Positions 21,550 through 34,600 of a DNA stretch of 64,000 nt are shown here, in pieces. The DNA is taken from assembly GCF_945859705.1 (NCBI RefSeq), contig NC_079136.1:109574028-109638027 (forward strand), given 5' to 3'. A model generated the notes under the pieces. That model was given only the letters and a program-made list of their open reading frames with translations, was not told where the DNA came from and ran no database searches. The DNA comes from Episyrphus balteatus (lineage: Eukaryota; Arthropoda; Insecta; Diptera; Syrphidae). Both the position numbers and the translations under genes were made by a program. The stretch's first letter is position 1. Each line of letters begins with the position of its first letter.

Positions 21550-24500
21550 AGGAGTAAATTTAACTAGGCCACAAACACCAAGGTGAACCTAGCGACACTT
21601 AACACCTGTAAACTTTCCCAAAAGTGTGCATGCCAGTCCCTGGGTTAGCACGACTGGAGATCACCGGTGCTGTTAAAGATAGATCAAATACAAAACTGGA
21701 GCATGCACGCGTCGAAACAAAATAACAACAACAACAACGTTTCGCAAGATTTTGTGAACTGAAGCATTATGGAAGTACTCGTCCAAGGAAATGACACTAC
21801 CCCGCCAGGCACTACCATTACTAATGGTACTGATCCTGGACCGAGCGGCAATGCTCGGGTCAGAGCTAGACGGATTCCGGGGGCTAGCAAAGTAATGCCG
21901 CAGATTAGACAGAATCTGAGAATTGCGAGTTGGAACGTTGGGAGTATGACAGGTCGAAGCTTCGAGCTGGAAGAGATGATGATAAGAAGGCGAGTAGACA
22001 TCTTGTGTGTCCAAGAAACGAAATGGCGTAACACGGGAAATAGGGCTCGTTTCTTGGATACAAGGACAAAAAATTACAAGATGTTCTACTATGGAACGGA
22101 AAAGGGTAAGAACGGAATCGGAATCATCCTTACAAAAGACCTCTTAGGCAGCATATTATCCATTTCGAAATCCAGTGACCGTTTGATGTCCCTTAAATTG
22201 GTGATTAAAGGAAAGTTGTGGAATATTGTCACTGCATATGCTCCCCAAATTGGATGTGAGCAGGTGGAAAAAGATGCATTTTGGCTTGATTTTCACAACC
22301 TACTTAAGGACATCCCAAAGGAAGAGTTTTTGTTCGTGGGCGGAGATTTAAATGGACATGTCGGGAAAACAAACGAAGACTATGAAGATTGCCATGGAGG
22401 CCTCGGATACGGCACTAGGAACTCTCCTGGTGAAGACATCCTGAGCTCGTGCAAAACATATGGTCTTATCGTACTAAATACCATGTTCATCAAACAAAGC
22501 CGACACCTGGTCACTTACAGCAGTGGTGGAAATGAGACCCAGATTGATTACCATTTGGTATCTAGTTTCATGAAACCTCGGGTCAAGGATTGTAAAGTGA
22601 TACTGGGAGAAGCGATCGCCCACCAACACCGTCTCCTACTGACAGAATTTTTTATGGAGACAGTGAACGACAACAAACAGACAAAGACTTTTGGGAAGAT
22701 CAAATGGTATAATCTGGATAAGGAAAAAAGCGAAGCTTTTATTTCGAATATGCAAAACTATCTGTATAACAACACCAACATTTTTCGAAATGAAGAGAGT
22801 ACAGCACAAAGTATGTGGGACCTCCTACAGCGAACTTGCATAGAAAAAGCCAAAACACTGTTAGGGGTTTCAAAAGGACACAACCAACAAGGCAAAGAAA
22901 CATGGTGGTGGAATGATGAAGCTAAAGCAGTTGTAAGTAAAAAGAAAATGGCTTTCAAAGCTTGGTCGAAGTGCCCCTCTAATAATACAGAGCAAAAGTC
23001 AAGCCTCGAAGTGGAATACAGAAACTGCAAGAAAGAAGCGAAGAAGATATGTGCCCAAATTCAAGCCAAGAATACGGAAGACCTATATCGGGAGCTAGAT
23101 GAAATTTCTACCCCGACTGCTGGTGCTATTCAAGAGCTACGACAAAACGTGAATAAGGGCGCAACCATTTTCAAAATAGCCGCTCAAAGAAGAAGAAATG
23201 CTCAGGAGATCTGTTCGCCGAAGTTTATTAACAATGCTCAAGGCCAACTACTTGTGGAAAACGACGAAATCCTCCACAGGTGGCGACAGTACTGTGACGA
23301 ACTTCTAAATGAACAATTTCCAAGGCTACACTTTCCAATAGCTTCACCTAACTTAAGCGAAGTATCCGATGTCACAGTCGAAGAAGTTAGTGAGGCTGTG
23401 AAATACTCCAAAAAGGGAAAGCTGTTGGGCCAGACGAAATACCCTCAGAGTTTTGGAAAAAGATGGGAGACATCGGGTCTAGATGGCTCATGGTTCTTGT
23501 TTCCAAGCTTATACGAGGTGATCGAATGCCTAATCAATGGAGGGAAAGTTACCTTCTTCCAATATACAAAGGAAAGGGTGATACTCGAAGCTGTGATAAT
23601 TACCGTTCGATTAAGCTGATGTCACACACCATGAAGATCGTTGAGCGAGTCTTGGGTAGCCGACTGCGAAAAATAATAAGGCTATCTGATGACCAGTGCG
23701 GGTTTGTTGCGGGTAAATCAACCACAGATGCAATCCAGAGTATTAGAATCATTATGGAAAAACATCGAGATTCCTTGGAGGATTTGCATGTGGTATTGGT
23801 TGATTTTGAAAAAGCATTCGATCGACAACCACGAGATCTGATATGGGTGGCCCTCAGACAACGAGCAGTTCCGGAAACCTATGTGCGGATAATTATGGAC
23901 ATGTATGATGGAGCAGTTACTAAAGTAAGATGTGCAGCTGGAGTCACCGAAGAATTCGAAATCACAGTAGGTGTACACCAGGGAAGCGTCTTGAGTCCTC
24001 TGCTCTTTATTACCGTTCTTGATTACCTGCTTGAAGGCAAAGTGACGGACTCAAAAGTGCATCAGTTATTCTTTGCTGACGATGGAGCCATCATAACTGA
24101 AGACCCGATATCCCTGCAACGAGCACTTGATGTATGGGTGGATGTTCTAGAAGGTAGTGGGTACCGCATAAGCGAGAAAAAGACAGAATACCTATGCTGC
24201 CCATTTTCTGATCCACACAGGCCTATTCCTGACATTTATTTGAATGGTGTAGTGCTTCCCAAGTGTGAAAAGTTTAAATATCTGGGGTCTATGATAAATA
24301 ACGAAGGTACTTGTGATGACGATATCAATCATCGCGTAAGCGTAGGGTGGATGAAGTGGCGGGAAAATTCTGCTATCTTCTGTGATCGAAAAATGCCCCC
24401 TAAGCTGAAAGGAAGGCTCTACACCGCAGTTGTGCGTCCAGCACTCACATACGGTTCACAATGTTGGACAATGTACAAAAAGTATGAGAGTAAGTTAACG

Positions 24501-24938
24501 GCAGCTGAGATGAAGATGCTTCGTATGACAGCAGGAGTAACAAAGCTTGATAAAATTAGAAGTACGAAGATCCGAGGAAGCCTTCATGTTAAAAACACCA
24601 TCTCCCAAAAAATTGAACACGACCGACTCAGTTGGTATTGCCATGTTCAAAGGAGAGATCCTGAGAACCCCGTCAAAAAAGCAATATCATACAACGTTCC
24701 AACACGAAATAGAAAGAAAGGTAGGCCTAAAAACTCCTGGTACAAGCAAATGCAAAACCACCAGCATTCAGTTGGCCTTAGAAATGGAACAATACAAAAC
24801 CGGGAGGCTTGCCGCCGATTTCTGAGGTCAACCCGGCGAACCCCACAGGCGGATCACTAGTGTGAAGCAGTTACGTGGGATAGTTATGATCCCCTCGACA
24901 TCGAGATCATAACAGCGCCGAGAAAAAGGAAGAAGAAG
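21550..24938 (+). mobile_element. Near-complete RTE-type LINE
   Basis: The element is flanked by ATATAGAA at 21542-21549 and 24939-24946, a likely target duplication. It has a ~220 bp 5' UTR, one long endonuclease-RT reading frame broken once, and a very short 3' UTR ending in a GAAGAAGAAG-type tail, all typical of the RTE clade. The 3' UTR contains an inverted pair (GTTATGATC ... GATCATAAC, 24884-24911). This is the best-preserved LINE in the window. Confidence 0.85.
21769..24860 (+). pseudogene. RTE-type endonuclease/reverse transcriptase, single frameshift
   Basis: Starting at ATG 21769, the first frame runs to 23619; the second, covering the rest of the RT, runs to 24860. The endonuclease occupies roughly residues 45-300 (IASWNVGSM, VQETKW, GGDLNGHVG, IDYHLVSS). 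The RT shows YRSIKLMSHTMKIVERVL, FEKAFDRQPRDLIW (motif A), VHQGSVLSPLLF (motif B) and FFADDGAI (catalytic FADD). A C-terminal region with LTYGSQCWTM and HDRLSWYCHVQRR is typical of RTE proteins. The two frames overlap: at about 23420-23427, near the codons for KKGK, one base appears to be missing, after which the correct frame continues as GPDEIPSEFWKKMGD. All catalytic residues I can identify are kept. The element moves by target-primed reverse transcription. Confidence 0.88.
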
Positions 24939-24946
24939 ATATAGAA

Positions 24947-26985
24947 TAACTAGCTAACCCTCACCGGCTTCGCTGAGTGCACTTTTGAAAAATATTGAAC
25001 CTGTGTGAAACTAATTTAAAACCAAAAAAGATAATTTAACTTTTGTAATGGTTTTTGGTACACAAAATTAAAAAAAAGAGCAGATGGATTTCCTACTCGC
25101 GGAGAGCCAACGTACCTATATGTAGTTGTACATAAACAAAAATAAGTAATTTCAAAACCAATACCTCATATTTTTAACAATGAACTTTGTGGTTTATTTA
25201 TGGTTAAAGCGAATGAGAGCTTTAATCAGAGTTGCTAATAAATTCTTTACAGGAAGTCTGGTACCATTAAAAAGTTTACTTTCAGCACTAAATAATATTG
25301 CGGAGTTCCTGGTTAAACCAAAGGATTCAATAACTGCATCGGATAACATTCTAAATCATTTTCACTTGTAATTGTGTCAACTGATTTTTTTGGGCTAAAA
25401 ATCCAATAGAATTAGAAAATTTTGCCGTAGATAAATAGTTTTTTATTGACACGCGAGCATTTTTGGACATGTTACCTATAATCGGCAAAGTTTTTCGAAA
25501 GTCACCAGCCAAAGGATCATGGCAATGTCGAATATTTTTTGACTTTCTAGCAAATCCATCGAGGAGGAATCTAATGTCGTTTTCTATTGACTTTTGAGAT
25601 TTTTGTGTAAAATTCTCAGATTTTCCACTGCAAATAGATCATGAAATCTGAGATTTGTCCACTATTTCCCCTCTTCACCCCCCCCCCCCCCCCAAGCAAC
25701 TTAAGACCAGAGTGACATGTATATTGTAATTAATAACGTGGCTTAAAAAAGCCAGAGACAATGTCTTTTTATTTTCAGACCATTTAAGGTGTTAAAATCA
25801 ATGATAGCAAAAACATTTCCCGGTTCCACCAAGTGCATACAAAAAACACAAACCTAAACTCTGATTGATCACACGTTGTTTAATTCTATCGTACACATTT
25901 TTAAGCTGTTCATTGAACTTCGGCACATTAGTTTACACAAACATTTTTAATTCAATGCAATCGTATTGCTTTCCACTTGGTCAAGAAAATATTGCTCTTC
26001 TACACGATTTGGAGCAACCATTCCTAATTTTGCCCGTGTTTTATTCTTAAAAATAAGACTAAAGATAAGAACTTGATTGTACATATCATGTGTGTATTAA
26101 AAACATGGATTAAATGTCACACGACGCTTTCGATGTGCTATATTCTGAGTAATGTTATTTCAATAATTATGCCAAAATTCGAGTGGCTTGCATGCGGTTA
26201 TAATTACTAAGAACAATATCTGTATTTGATGTGACGAAGACCAAACAAATGTATCAGCAAGCTCTGAATCGGAACGAAAGACAATTTCAAGCAATTCCAA
26301 ACGTCAATTTTCGAATAATTGTTTGAATTTCATTTATAAATTAAGTAATATCAAAAGATTTTCCTTAGGTTATTTAAAGAAATATATGGGAGTTAAGGAC
26401 AATTTTCCATCGCAAAATATGGAAATAATTTATTTTTACCACGGAAAACCAATCACACTAATATTTTCCCATGTCAAACGAATTGTACAAAAAATTCTTA
26501 TTTCATCGAAACCTTTAGGAACATGGATCAAATTTTTGCACCGTTATAAAAAAACAGCAACGGTAAATACACTATACTCACTCTGATTTTTTGAAAATCC
26601 CTTTGAGTTGAGCTGTTCTTGCAATTCAAGTTTACCTCGGTAAAATCCTTTGATATAAACTATAAGTTTTTTCAAAGCCCCACTTTAAAAGAAGACGGTT
26701 ATTATTTTGAAACTTTATCTTAATTAATTTGTTTACCTACTACTTACAACGATAATGTCATTTGAATTTTTTTTTTACTCAAAATCAGACTTTAAACGAT
26801 AATAATTATTTTGAAAGTCTGTCTTAATAAATTTGTTTACAAATTAAGCTTAGTTAAATTTTTTAAAAAGCTAGTGTTTCTTCACTCGTACAAATTGGCA
26901 GCTATGTAAAGATGGGAGGAAATGTATTATTTTTTTGTATACAAACCATCTACATATTAATACCTTTCAACCAAAAAAAAAATAA
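24947..26985. other. Unassigned AT-rich sequence
   Basis: About 2 kb with no recognisable gene. It contains a pure C run of 16 bases at 25678-25693. Frames of 61-87 codons (25180-25371, 25865-26050, 26323-26586) lack recognisable motifs. Confidence 0.4.
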
Positions 26986-27052
26986 CAAAATCGGACCAGC
27001 CAAACGCGAGTTTATCGGCCACACACACTAAACGAACTCATTTTTATATATA
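26986..27052 (+). repeat. LINE/SINE 3' end fragment
   Basis: AAAATCGGACCAGCC ... CATTTTTATATATAAGATT resembles the common 3' terminus of insect CR1/RTE-related LINEs and the SINEs they mobilise (TCGG(T/A)CCAGC ... TTTTATATATTAGATT). A clearer copy is at 54190-54305. It is a short solo tail. Confidence 0.45.
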
Positions 27053-27244
27053 AGATTAAATCCACTTGTGTTTGCATTGCGCCTCAAATGTTATTTATTC
27101 GACTTAGAATTTTTACTTGATTGAATCAAATCGCAAATAAAGCATTCCTGGCAGTAAGCTTAAGTTGATTTGTTTCACTTTACCTTAAAAACGACAACAT
27201 ACAAATATTTTTTTCAAGTGTAAAAATCATGAATTTTTTTGGTT

Positions 27245-27736
27245 TCTTTGCCATTCTATAACATATCTCAAGGTCAACTCGCGAAACGGAGATTTTTAAA
27301 ATTAGCAAAAATAGACTATGGTATTATATACACATATGATACATGACTTCAAGGTCTTTTGAAATGCTGATTCCAAAAAATCTAAAATCAAGGCAATCTG
27401 ACGTCTCTGAAGTTATACCTGTTTTTCATCTTTCAACCCATATTATTATAACAGTTGCTAACTTACTACCGAAAAACCCTTAAAAGTAATGGTAGCGGAA
27501 TCATATTTTGCATGAGGGTTTTCATATCCATTATCATTAAGAATCAAAACAATGCAATGCAAAAAAAAAATACCTTGAAATCATGTATCATTATGTGTAT
27601 ATAATACCACAGCCTATTTTTGCTAATTTTGAAAATCTCCATTTCTCGATTTGACCTTGAAATCGCGACAAGCGGACATGAGATTTTTCTAGACTTTTGA
27701 GATATGTTATAGAATGGCAAAAGGAAGATATTGAGC
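27245..27736. mobile_element. Imperfect long inverted repeat (foldback element)
   Basis: The left arm, from TTTGCCATTCTATAACATAT (27250) to about 27365, is repeated in inverse at about 27575-27722. Shared blocks include AAAATTAGCAAAAATAG and GGTATTATATACACAT. The right arm has about 40 extra bases. The ends are not sharp and no target duplication was identified. Minus frames here (27544-27738, 27591-27776) are artefacts. Confidence 0.6.
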
Positions 27737-29672
27737 AAAAAAAATTTGTATTAACATTCATTCCGAGATTTACCAATTTTTTCTCCTTATTTGACTGTAT
27801 TAATCCAAATATTTTTCAAAATTAACAACAAATATAAAATGGTGTGAAGTGATTTCTTTTTCACTACACGAATAGAACTTTGTAGACCTTTCTGAACTGA
27901 CCTTGGTAATTTCAACAAATTACAAATTATTGTCCTTTTTCTCAATTAACCATGGCTATCCCATCGAATTCCATAACTTTTTTGGCTTTGGTTTTAATTT
28001 TTTCGTTCTCTGAAAAGAAAAAAAAGTAGGGCTATCCTGAGCTAACGTTGGGTAATCAAACCACAGTGCAAAAACCAGAATTTTTACACTGAAATAACAA
28101 AATCTTATTCATCATTTACAAGAAAAATCAATTATGTACTCAGGAAGAAAAATATTGATTAAAAGTGGGGGCTTTACGAAATTTAACAAGGACTGTAAGT
28201 ATTGAGGATAAACAGGTTGAGACACAAAAGGAGTCTTTACTTTTGGGGCATATGTTTGTATGTTGGGATCTGGTACCATGCTGAAGAAAAACAAATATGT
28301 GAAAGTATTTCTTTTAATATTAAGTTAAAAAATAAAAATACCTACAATGCATACGAATTGATAGCCTAAGACTAAAAGAGAGAACCAAAAGCAACAATAC
28401 AAATCACGAATAAGTTCCTTCTCCCACACGTACATACATAGGTAGTTTAAATAGTGTTCCCAAAAGTATTTCTGTGTTCTCATGCGATTTCAATTGTGTT
28501 TTCACTACTTCAAACTCCAATTGAAATCTCAAAAATTACCATGCGAATCTCTGCCATTAGGCACATTCCGTGACGATAATTTACCTCGCTTCCTGGACAC
28601 AATGCCTTAGCCTATGGTTCCAGGTAGTCGTATATAGTATCCAAAGTGTGGACACAGAATGATTGTTTCCCAGCCTTGGATATTATACAAAACCATATTA
28701 CTGGGGTCTATACTTTTTACTTTTTAATCTCACATTGCATGCATGTATTCAGTAGGAAAAACTCACAAGAAGCCTGATGGTGCGGCAAGAATATTTCTGA
28801 GGACGATAATTTGGCGAGGGACTCACTTGCCGTACTCTCCTTATTTAAGTCATGCCAAATTGAATGGTGCAATGTACCTCAAGTCCTGCGATAAGACGCT
28901 TATTACCCGTCTATCGAATCTGTCGATTTAAGCGGAAATACACTGAAGAAAGACGCTGGCTAATGGTGTTTGCATTAGTGTACTCGTCATTGTTGGTGCG
29001 TCATCATCAAGTTGGATATTCGTTCCTTTGTTTGATGTAATAGAGTTGTGCACGGGGGCCTAATGGTTTCATATCAGGAAACTGTGTATGTAATTTGAAA
29101 AGGCTAATAATCAGTTTGGGCCTTTGCTGGCGTCTGAATGGCAAATTATTTTTGTTTGCTTGGTCAGCTGAAGTGAGCGCCGCCGTGAGCGATAGAATAA
29201 ATGAAATTACCTTGGTGAGTGACTTTATAGATTATTTTTTCGGCGATTTGAGAGTAGGTACATAAAATGTAAAATGAATAGTCTCTTGCAAATATACCTT
29301 TCATTACCATCCATTAGGTACTTTTATTAAAAAAAATCAATGCCCCCTTAGGAAATCATCTAAAACGCTTAAGAGGGGGTGTACCCTAACATAAACTGCT
29401 CAACGTTTATAAATTGGTGGATAACTTTCACATTTGTAACGATAATTTAATAAAATAAATTTTATAATTTAGTAAATAAACCAGGTTTAAAATATTCGAC
29501 CTTATAATTTTGTAATTTGAGCAATTGAAATTTAGAGAGTATAAAAAAAACCATAATTTTGGTCGTTGTTTGAAAGTTTGAAAAAAACACTTAAGCGTCC
29601 TTGATATTATAAGTAAGGTTGAGATAGATAAAATTTTAGGAGTCACATTGGTATTCGAATCTTGCTCCACAA
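27737..29672. other. Unassigned sequence
   Basis: No domain-bearing ORF, RNA or repeat with defined ends. Small frames (28112-28294 minus, 28743-28931 plus, 29428-29670 minus) have no recognisable features. Confidence 0.4.
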
Positions 29673-30233
29673 TAATTCTCGACTGAAAAGGTTAAGTATC
29701 TTAAGTCGACTTAAGATGTTTCGCGTTTTTTTGTTGAACCTCAGTGCCATCTTAAAGGCCTACAGTTCTGTCTTATCGGCATCTTTCTATCTCACCCCTT
29801 TGCTTTTTTATGCACAAAAACAATTTCATCTTATGTTCAAAAGACAAATATTGAAAACCTTAAGTAGACTTAAGATTATATTGGGTTAAGACTTTTTTTA
29901 TTACTGTGAAATCTTAAATTATCTTATGTTGACTTAAGATATCTTCGCGCGTGCAAGCAGAAACAAAAAGTCATCCTTAAGTTGACATAAGATAAAATAT
30001 TTTAAACAATTCCGAAACAGTGTGAAAAGACAAATCATCTTATGTCAACTTAAGATGTTGGAAATTAATATAAAATACAATTTATAAAAAAGCCAAACTA
30101 TCTTAAGTCATATTTTAACGTTTTTAAGTCCTTATAACGGGAAAAATATTAAAAATATCTTTTTGAAATAAATTTAATAAAAAAAGATCATAAAATTTGA
30201 CATCTAAATGTTTTATACAATTAAATCTACACT

Positions 30234-30621
30234 GAAATTGAGAGAAATGTACTGGTTGCTAGGACAACATTCTAGACTAAGTATCGAAAACAAATTATTA
30301 GTTTACAAGCATGTACTAAAGCCTGTCTGGACATACGGTATTCAACTCTGGGGTTGTACACGCGATACAAATTTAAATAGATTACAAACTTTTGAAAATA
30401 AATTATTAAGATCATTTGTAAATGCGCCGTGGTATATAAGAAACGAAGATCTTCACAGGGATCTTGGAATCCCCACGGTTCGCAAAGAAATAAAAACGTT
30501 TGCCCAAAAACATCGAAAACGGTTAGTCGAACATACTAATAGAACAATACTAGAAATTCTCGACGAGACAAACTTAGTACGACGTTTGCGAAGGACTAAA
30601 CCTTCCGATTTGGTACAGTGA
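30234..30621 (+). pseudogene. C-terminal fragment of Jockey-type reverse transcriptase
   Basis: The open frame reads LREMYWLLGQHSRLS, then VLKPVWTYGIQLWGC and NAPWYIRNEDLHRDLGIP, and ends RRLRRTKPSDLVQ and stop. This is the thumb/C-terminal part of a Jockey-clade ORF2. It lacks endonuclease and all RT catalytic motifs because the insertion was 5'-truncated; codons before 30234 come from the target site. The surviving frame has no stop. Compared with the homologous part of the neighbouring element it is similar but clearly a different subfamily. Confidence 0.88.
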
Positions 30622-31016
30622 AATTTTTTATTTTAATTCCTTTATCTCAAAATATCGGCATTGATTAATATATATTTAAATGTTTTAAAGATTTTATTTG
30701 TTTAACTTAATATAAAATGTTTTTTGATACCAACATTTAAACCATTACTTAAATGATTTAATTTAAAACAAAAGTTATTTATTTATTTTAAAATATCATC
30801 AGTAGGAACTTTCATCGGAAAGTTACCTACAACACGTAACTTAACTTCGAGAGAGATAAATTGCTAGATAAGTTCCATCTGAACTTAGTTGCAATCGGGA
30901 GGAGGAGGTGGTTTTAGTGGTTAAGAGTCCCACATATCTATGAGCACGCGTTTTCCGGTCCTCATAGAATCTTTTGAAGATTTCAACACCTACACACGGA
31001 CAAGAAAAAAAAAAAA
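30234..31016 (+). mobile_element. 5'-truncated Jockey-type LINE
   Basis: A 783 bp insertion flanked by the 15 bp duplication AATTAAATCTACACT (30219-30233, 31017-31031) and ending in poly(A). It contains only the end of ORF2 and the 3' UTR. The 3' UTR shares GAGGTGGTTTTAGTGGTTAAGAGTCCC-like sequence (near 30908-30935) with the Jockey element at 31428-36840, so both belong to the same broad family. Confidence 0.9.
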
Positions 31017-31398
31017 AATTAAATCTACACTTGAAAGAATTTTTGGGAGGTAGCTTTGAAGTTTGTTTTTGCTCTCCTGAAAAATCATCAAAATTGACAT
31101 AAGATACTTTACCTTTTCAGTCGAGAATTATATTCTTCGGGAAAATTAAACAATTTTCATTAATTCCTGCAAAATTCTAATTGCTTGTACTATGAGGTTT
31201 TAAATGGTCGATTCAATTGCTGCCCTGAGTTTGATATTTTTTTATGAATCTAAAAATTTCCCTATATTAACATATAGGAAGACAAAATATTTCGTTTTGT
31301 TGTGTTAAATGATTTTAAATAGGATTGGAATATTAATCCAATCTGTTAGAATACAAACTTGAAACCTCGTTTTTCGGTTCTAGGTCACAAAATCTTTT

Positions 31399-31427
31399 AA
31401 AATAAAATAAAATAAAATAAAATAAAA
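31399..31427. repeat. AAAAT microsatellite (3' flank of Jockey)
   Basis: About six AAAAT units next to the poly(A) end (T run 31428-31446) of the Jockey element. The same pentamer runs for ~150 bp at its 5' side (36843-36993). The LINE therefore either inserted within this microsatellite or duplicated a piece of it. Confidence 0.75.
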
Positions 31428-31630
31428 TTTTTTTTTTTTTTTTTTTGACGGGAGGAAATCTTCAAAAGACACTTGGCAGTATTCGACACCAAGTAGTGTG
31501 GGACTCTTAACCACTAAAACCACCTCTTTATCAGGACCAATCTTGAGAGATCGACATCAGATTTTTCTTTCTTAACTTTGTAAAATCACTTTGGGGGAAG
31601 TTTAAACTTTTAATACTTTCCCATGTTTTT

Positions 31631-34600
31631 TTAGACCATAAGCTCATGAGGCTTGGTTCTTCTTAATCTTCGAACATGGTTTCTTGTATTCAAGACGGAC
31701 ACCATTTCAGAATTGGTATGACTTTGCAGTCTCTGATTAGGGTAAAAGCGGGTGAGATGGCGCGGCGGGAGGGATGGCGCACTTTAAATATCTTGTACAT
31801 TTATTGCTCTAAAAATGTAAGAAAAATATTTTTAGCTTTCTTTAAATATTTTAAATCGAAGTAGCCAGTGTTCGTTTTTTTATCTGTGATACAAAAAATT
31901 AAAAAAAATTTCAAAGCAAATCATGTGATGATTTTTTTCGAATTTTTTTTTTGCTCTTTTTTTTTGTTCCGATATTTTGTGAGTCGTTGGGATCTTAGAT
32001 GCCCTTGATACACTAATACATACAAGAGAGTATAATTAATGCATTGCATGTGAAATCTGAGCTGTAGTTCTATCTGCTTTTTATGTGTGCTTACGAATAG
32101 GAATTATGCGAAAAAAGGTGAAATGGCGCAGTTTTTTGCGGGTGAAATGGCGCATTCCGTGGTAAATTTTTTTTACTTGAGTATAGTGTTAGCATGTGCC
32201 ATATCACCCTCAAAATATTTTTTTTAAGTACACACAATTTAGAATGAGGTTGTGTATGTTAACTTTTTACACGTTTGCATTGACATAATTTGTATTTATT
32301 GCTTCGTTGACATATAAAACATTCTTTGAACTTAAAAAACAAGTAAAAACTAAATAGCTTCAAATTTGAAGGAAAACCAACATTTTAATCCAACATTTTT
32401 ATAAAAAAAGACGACTAGTTGCAATCTATTATATGGCATGCATTGCTGCTTCACTCCTGCATATCGGGTAACTATTTGTGCAATGAATGTGGCAATAGAA
32501 ACCTAAAACAAACTCATGCACCATCTCACCTACCAAGGTATGCCATCTCACCCACCCTAGAGGGGGAGATGGTTTTTTTTAAGCTTTTTTGCTTTATTAA
32601 TTTAAAAATATAAACTAAAAATATAAAATTCTCTAAAACATAATTATACATTGGATATTGAATATAGAACATTTTTGCGTTGTTAGAAATATGAAATGTG
32701 GTTTACTTTGAAAAATATGCCAAAAACAAAAAAGGTATGCCATCTCACCCGCTTTTACCCTATGCGATACAGCGTATTTTTTAACAACTTCTGTAACCGT
32801 TTCTATTTGTAAGTCACGATGTAGATCGCTATTTCTTATGTACCAAGGTGCATTAACTATTCCACGAAGGACTTTGTTTTGGAATTTTTGGATGATTTCG
32901 GTATTTGTTTTCTTTGTACAGCCCCATAATTGGATACCATAGGTCCAAACAGGCTTTAGTACTTGATTATACAGCATTATTTTGTTTTGGGTTGATAAAT
33001 CAGAGTTGTTACCAAGTAACCAGTACATTTTTCTATATTTCAAGTTTAGTTCTTCTCTTTTCTTTTTGATGTGCTCTTTCCACTTTAGCTTTGCATCCAA
33101 AGTCATTCCAAGGTATTTGGCCGTATTGGCGTAAGGTACAGCTTGATTATTAATGAATATTGGAATATTTTTTATCTTTTTATTTGTAAAGTTTATATGT
33201 GAAGATTTTGTTTCATTGAGTTTGATACGCCATTTTTCGGTCCAATCTCTGACTGTGTCGACGGCATATTGCAGCTTTACTGCTCCCCTAGAGACACATT
33301 TGTCGGGTACCAAAATTGCGGTATCATCTGCAAAAGTAGCCATTATGGTGTGATTCCCAACTGGGATATCCCTTGTGTATAGTAAATACAGGGTAGGACC
33401 TAGGACACTTCCTTGTGGTACACCGGCTTCTATTTTCTTCAATTCCGAATATTCTTGATGAAGGCTTTCAAAGGCATTTCTTTCATAACCTGAGCAGTAA
33501 TTAGATCGTAACCTGGTGATTTTTTATTTGATAGTTGATGTAAACACATACTTTTTATTTCTTTTAATCTTACAATTGGTATTTCACTTTCATCTATCTT
33601 ATCAACTAACTGCAAGCTATTTTCAGCCGCGTTTGTTGGGTATGGCTTAAAAACATTCGCAAGATGCTCCGCGAAAAGGTTAGCTTTTTCTTTTGGGTTA
33701 CCGATCCATTTCCCATCTTGAGATTTCAAGGGAGAGTTTAGTAACTGCGGTCTTTTCAGGCGCTTGGCTGCTTTCCATAGCGAAAAATCGGTTGAAGCAT
33801 CAGTCGTTAAATTCTTTAGGAATGTACTGAGTGAATCATTTTTGAATTTATAAATTTGTTTTTTAAGATTGTTGCTTATACGGTTAAACGTGATAACGAT
33901 GATAAAACATCATCTGGAAATCTAGTATTTTGCCATTTTCTTCGAGCTCTTCTTTTCTCTATTATCAACTCTCTTATCTCTAAAGGATATTTTATTTCAT
34001 TTTGTCTTCTATTAGAAAATGTTGGAGTACTTTCTTCAGCGGCCTGTTGCACATCAGCAATAAATTGTTCCACTTCATGGTCAATTTGCTCGATTGTATC
34101 CATGGGAGATCTTAAATTTATAAAACTTAAAAGCCTTTCTCTAAAATCACTCCAGTTTGTTTTCTTATTTACAAGCTTTGGATTACTTTTTTCTATTACT
34201 TCCGATTCACTTAGTGTTAGAATCACTGGAGTATGATCTGATGACAAGTCATAATTACCTTCGACACTAATGTGATTTCGTTTGATTCCTTTAGCTACGA
34301 AAAAGTCAATAAGGTCTGGTATTTTGTTAGTATCGGAAAGCCAGTAAGTAGGCGACCTGGAGGAATAGAATTCGCAATTGTATTTACGGCCTGCTTGGAA
34401 AGGTCTTTTGCCTTTAGTTGATATAAGTCTTGAACCCCAATGGGTGTGTTTCGCATTGAAGTCTCCACCAACAAGAAAGTTATGCCCAAGAAGATTTAAT
34501 AGATCTGTATAGTCATCTTCTGTCGGGGAGCGCCTTGGTGGGCAGTATATAGCTGCTATCTTAAACTCTTTCTTTTTCATACCAATACTAATAGTTGTTA

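Larger units (their letters stand above)
29675..31128. mobile_element. TA-flanked MITE rich in CTTAAGTCGACTTAAG palindromes
   Basis: Inverted ends ATTCTCGACTGAAAAGGTTA (29675) and its near-perfect inverse (ending AGTCGAGAAT at 31128) are flanked by TA (29673-29674, 31129-31130). The interior holds repeated palindromes based on CTTAAGTCGACTTAAGAT (29700-30110). A 5'-truncated Jockey LINE inserted into it at 30234-31016. Without that insertion the MITE is about 670 bp. Confidence 0.7.

Noticed and set aside
25678..25693. C16 run as a G-quadruplex or regulatory site.
   Set aside because: A single homopolymer without neighbouring G/C tracts is more simply a slippage product or a sequencing-prone site.
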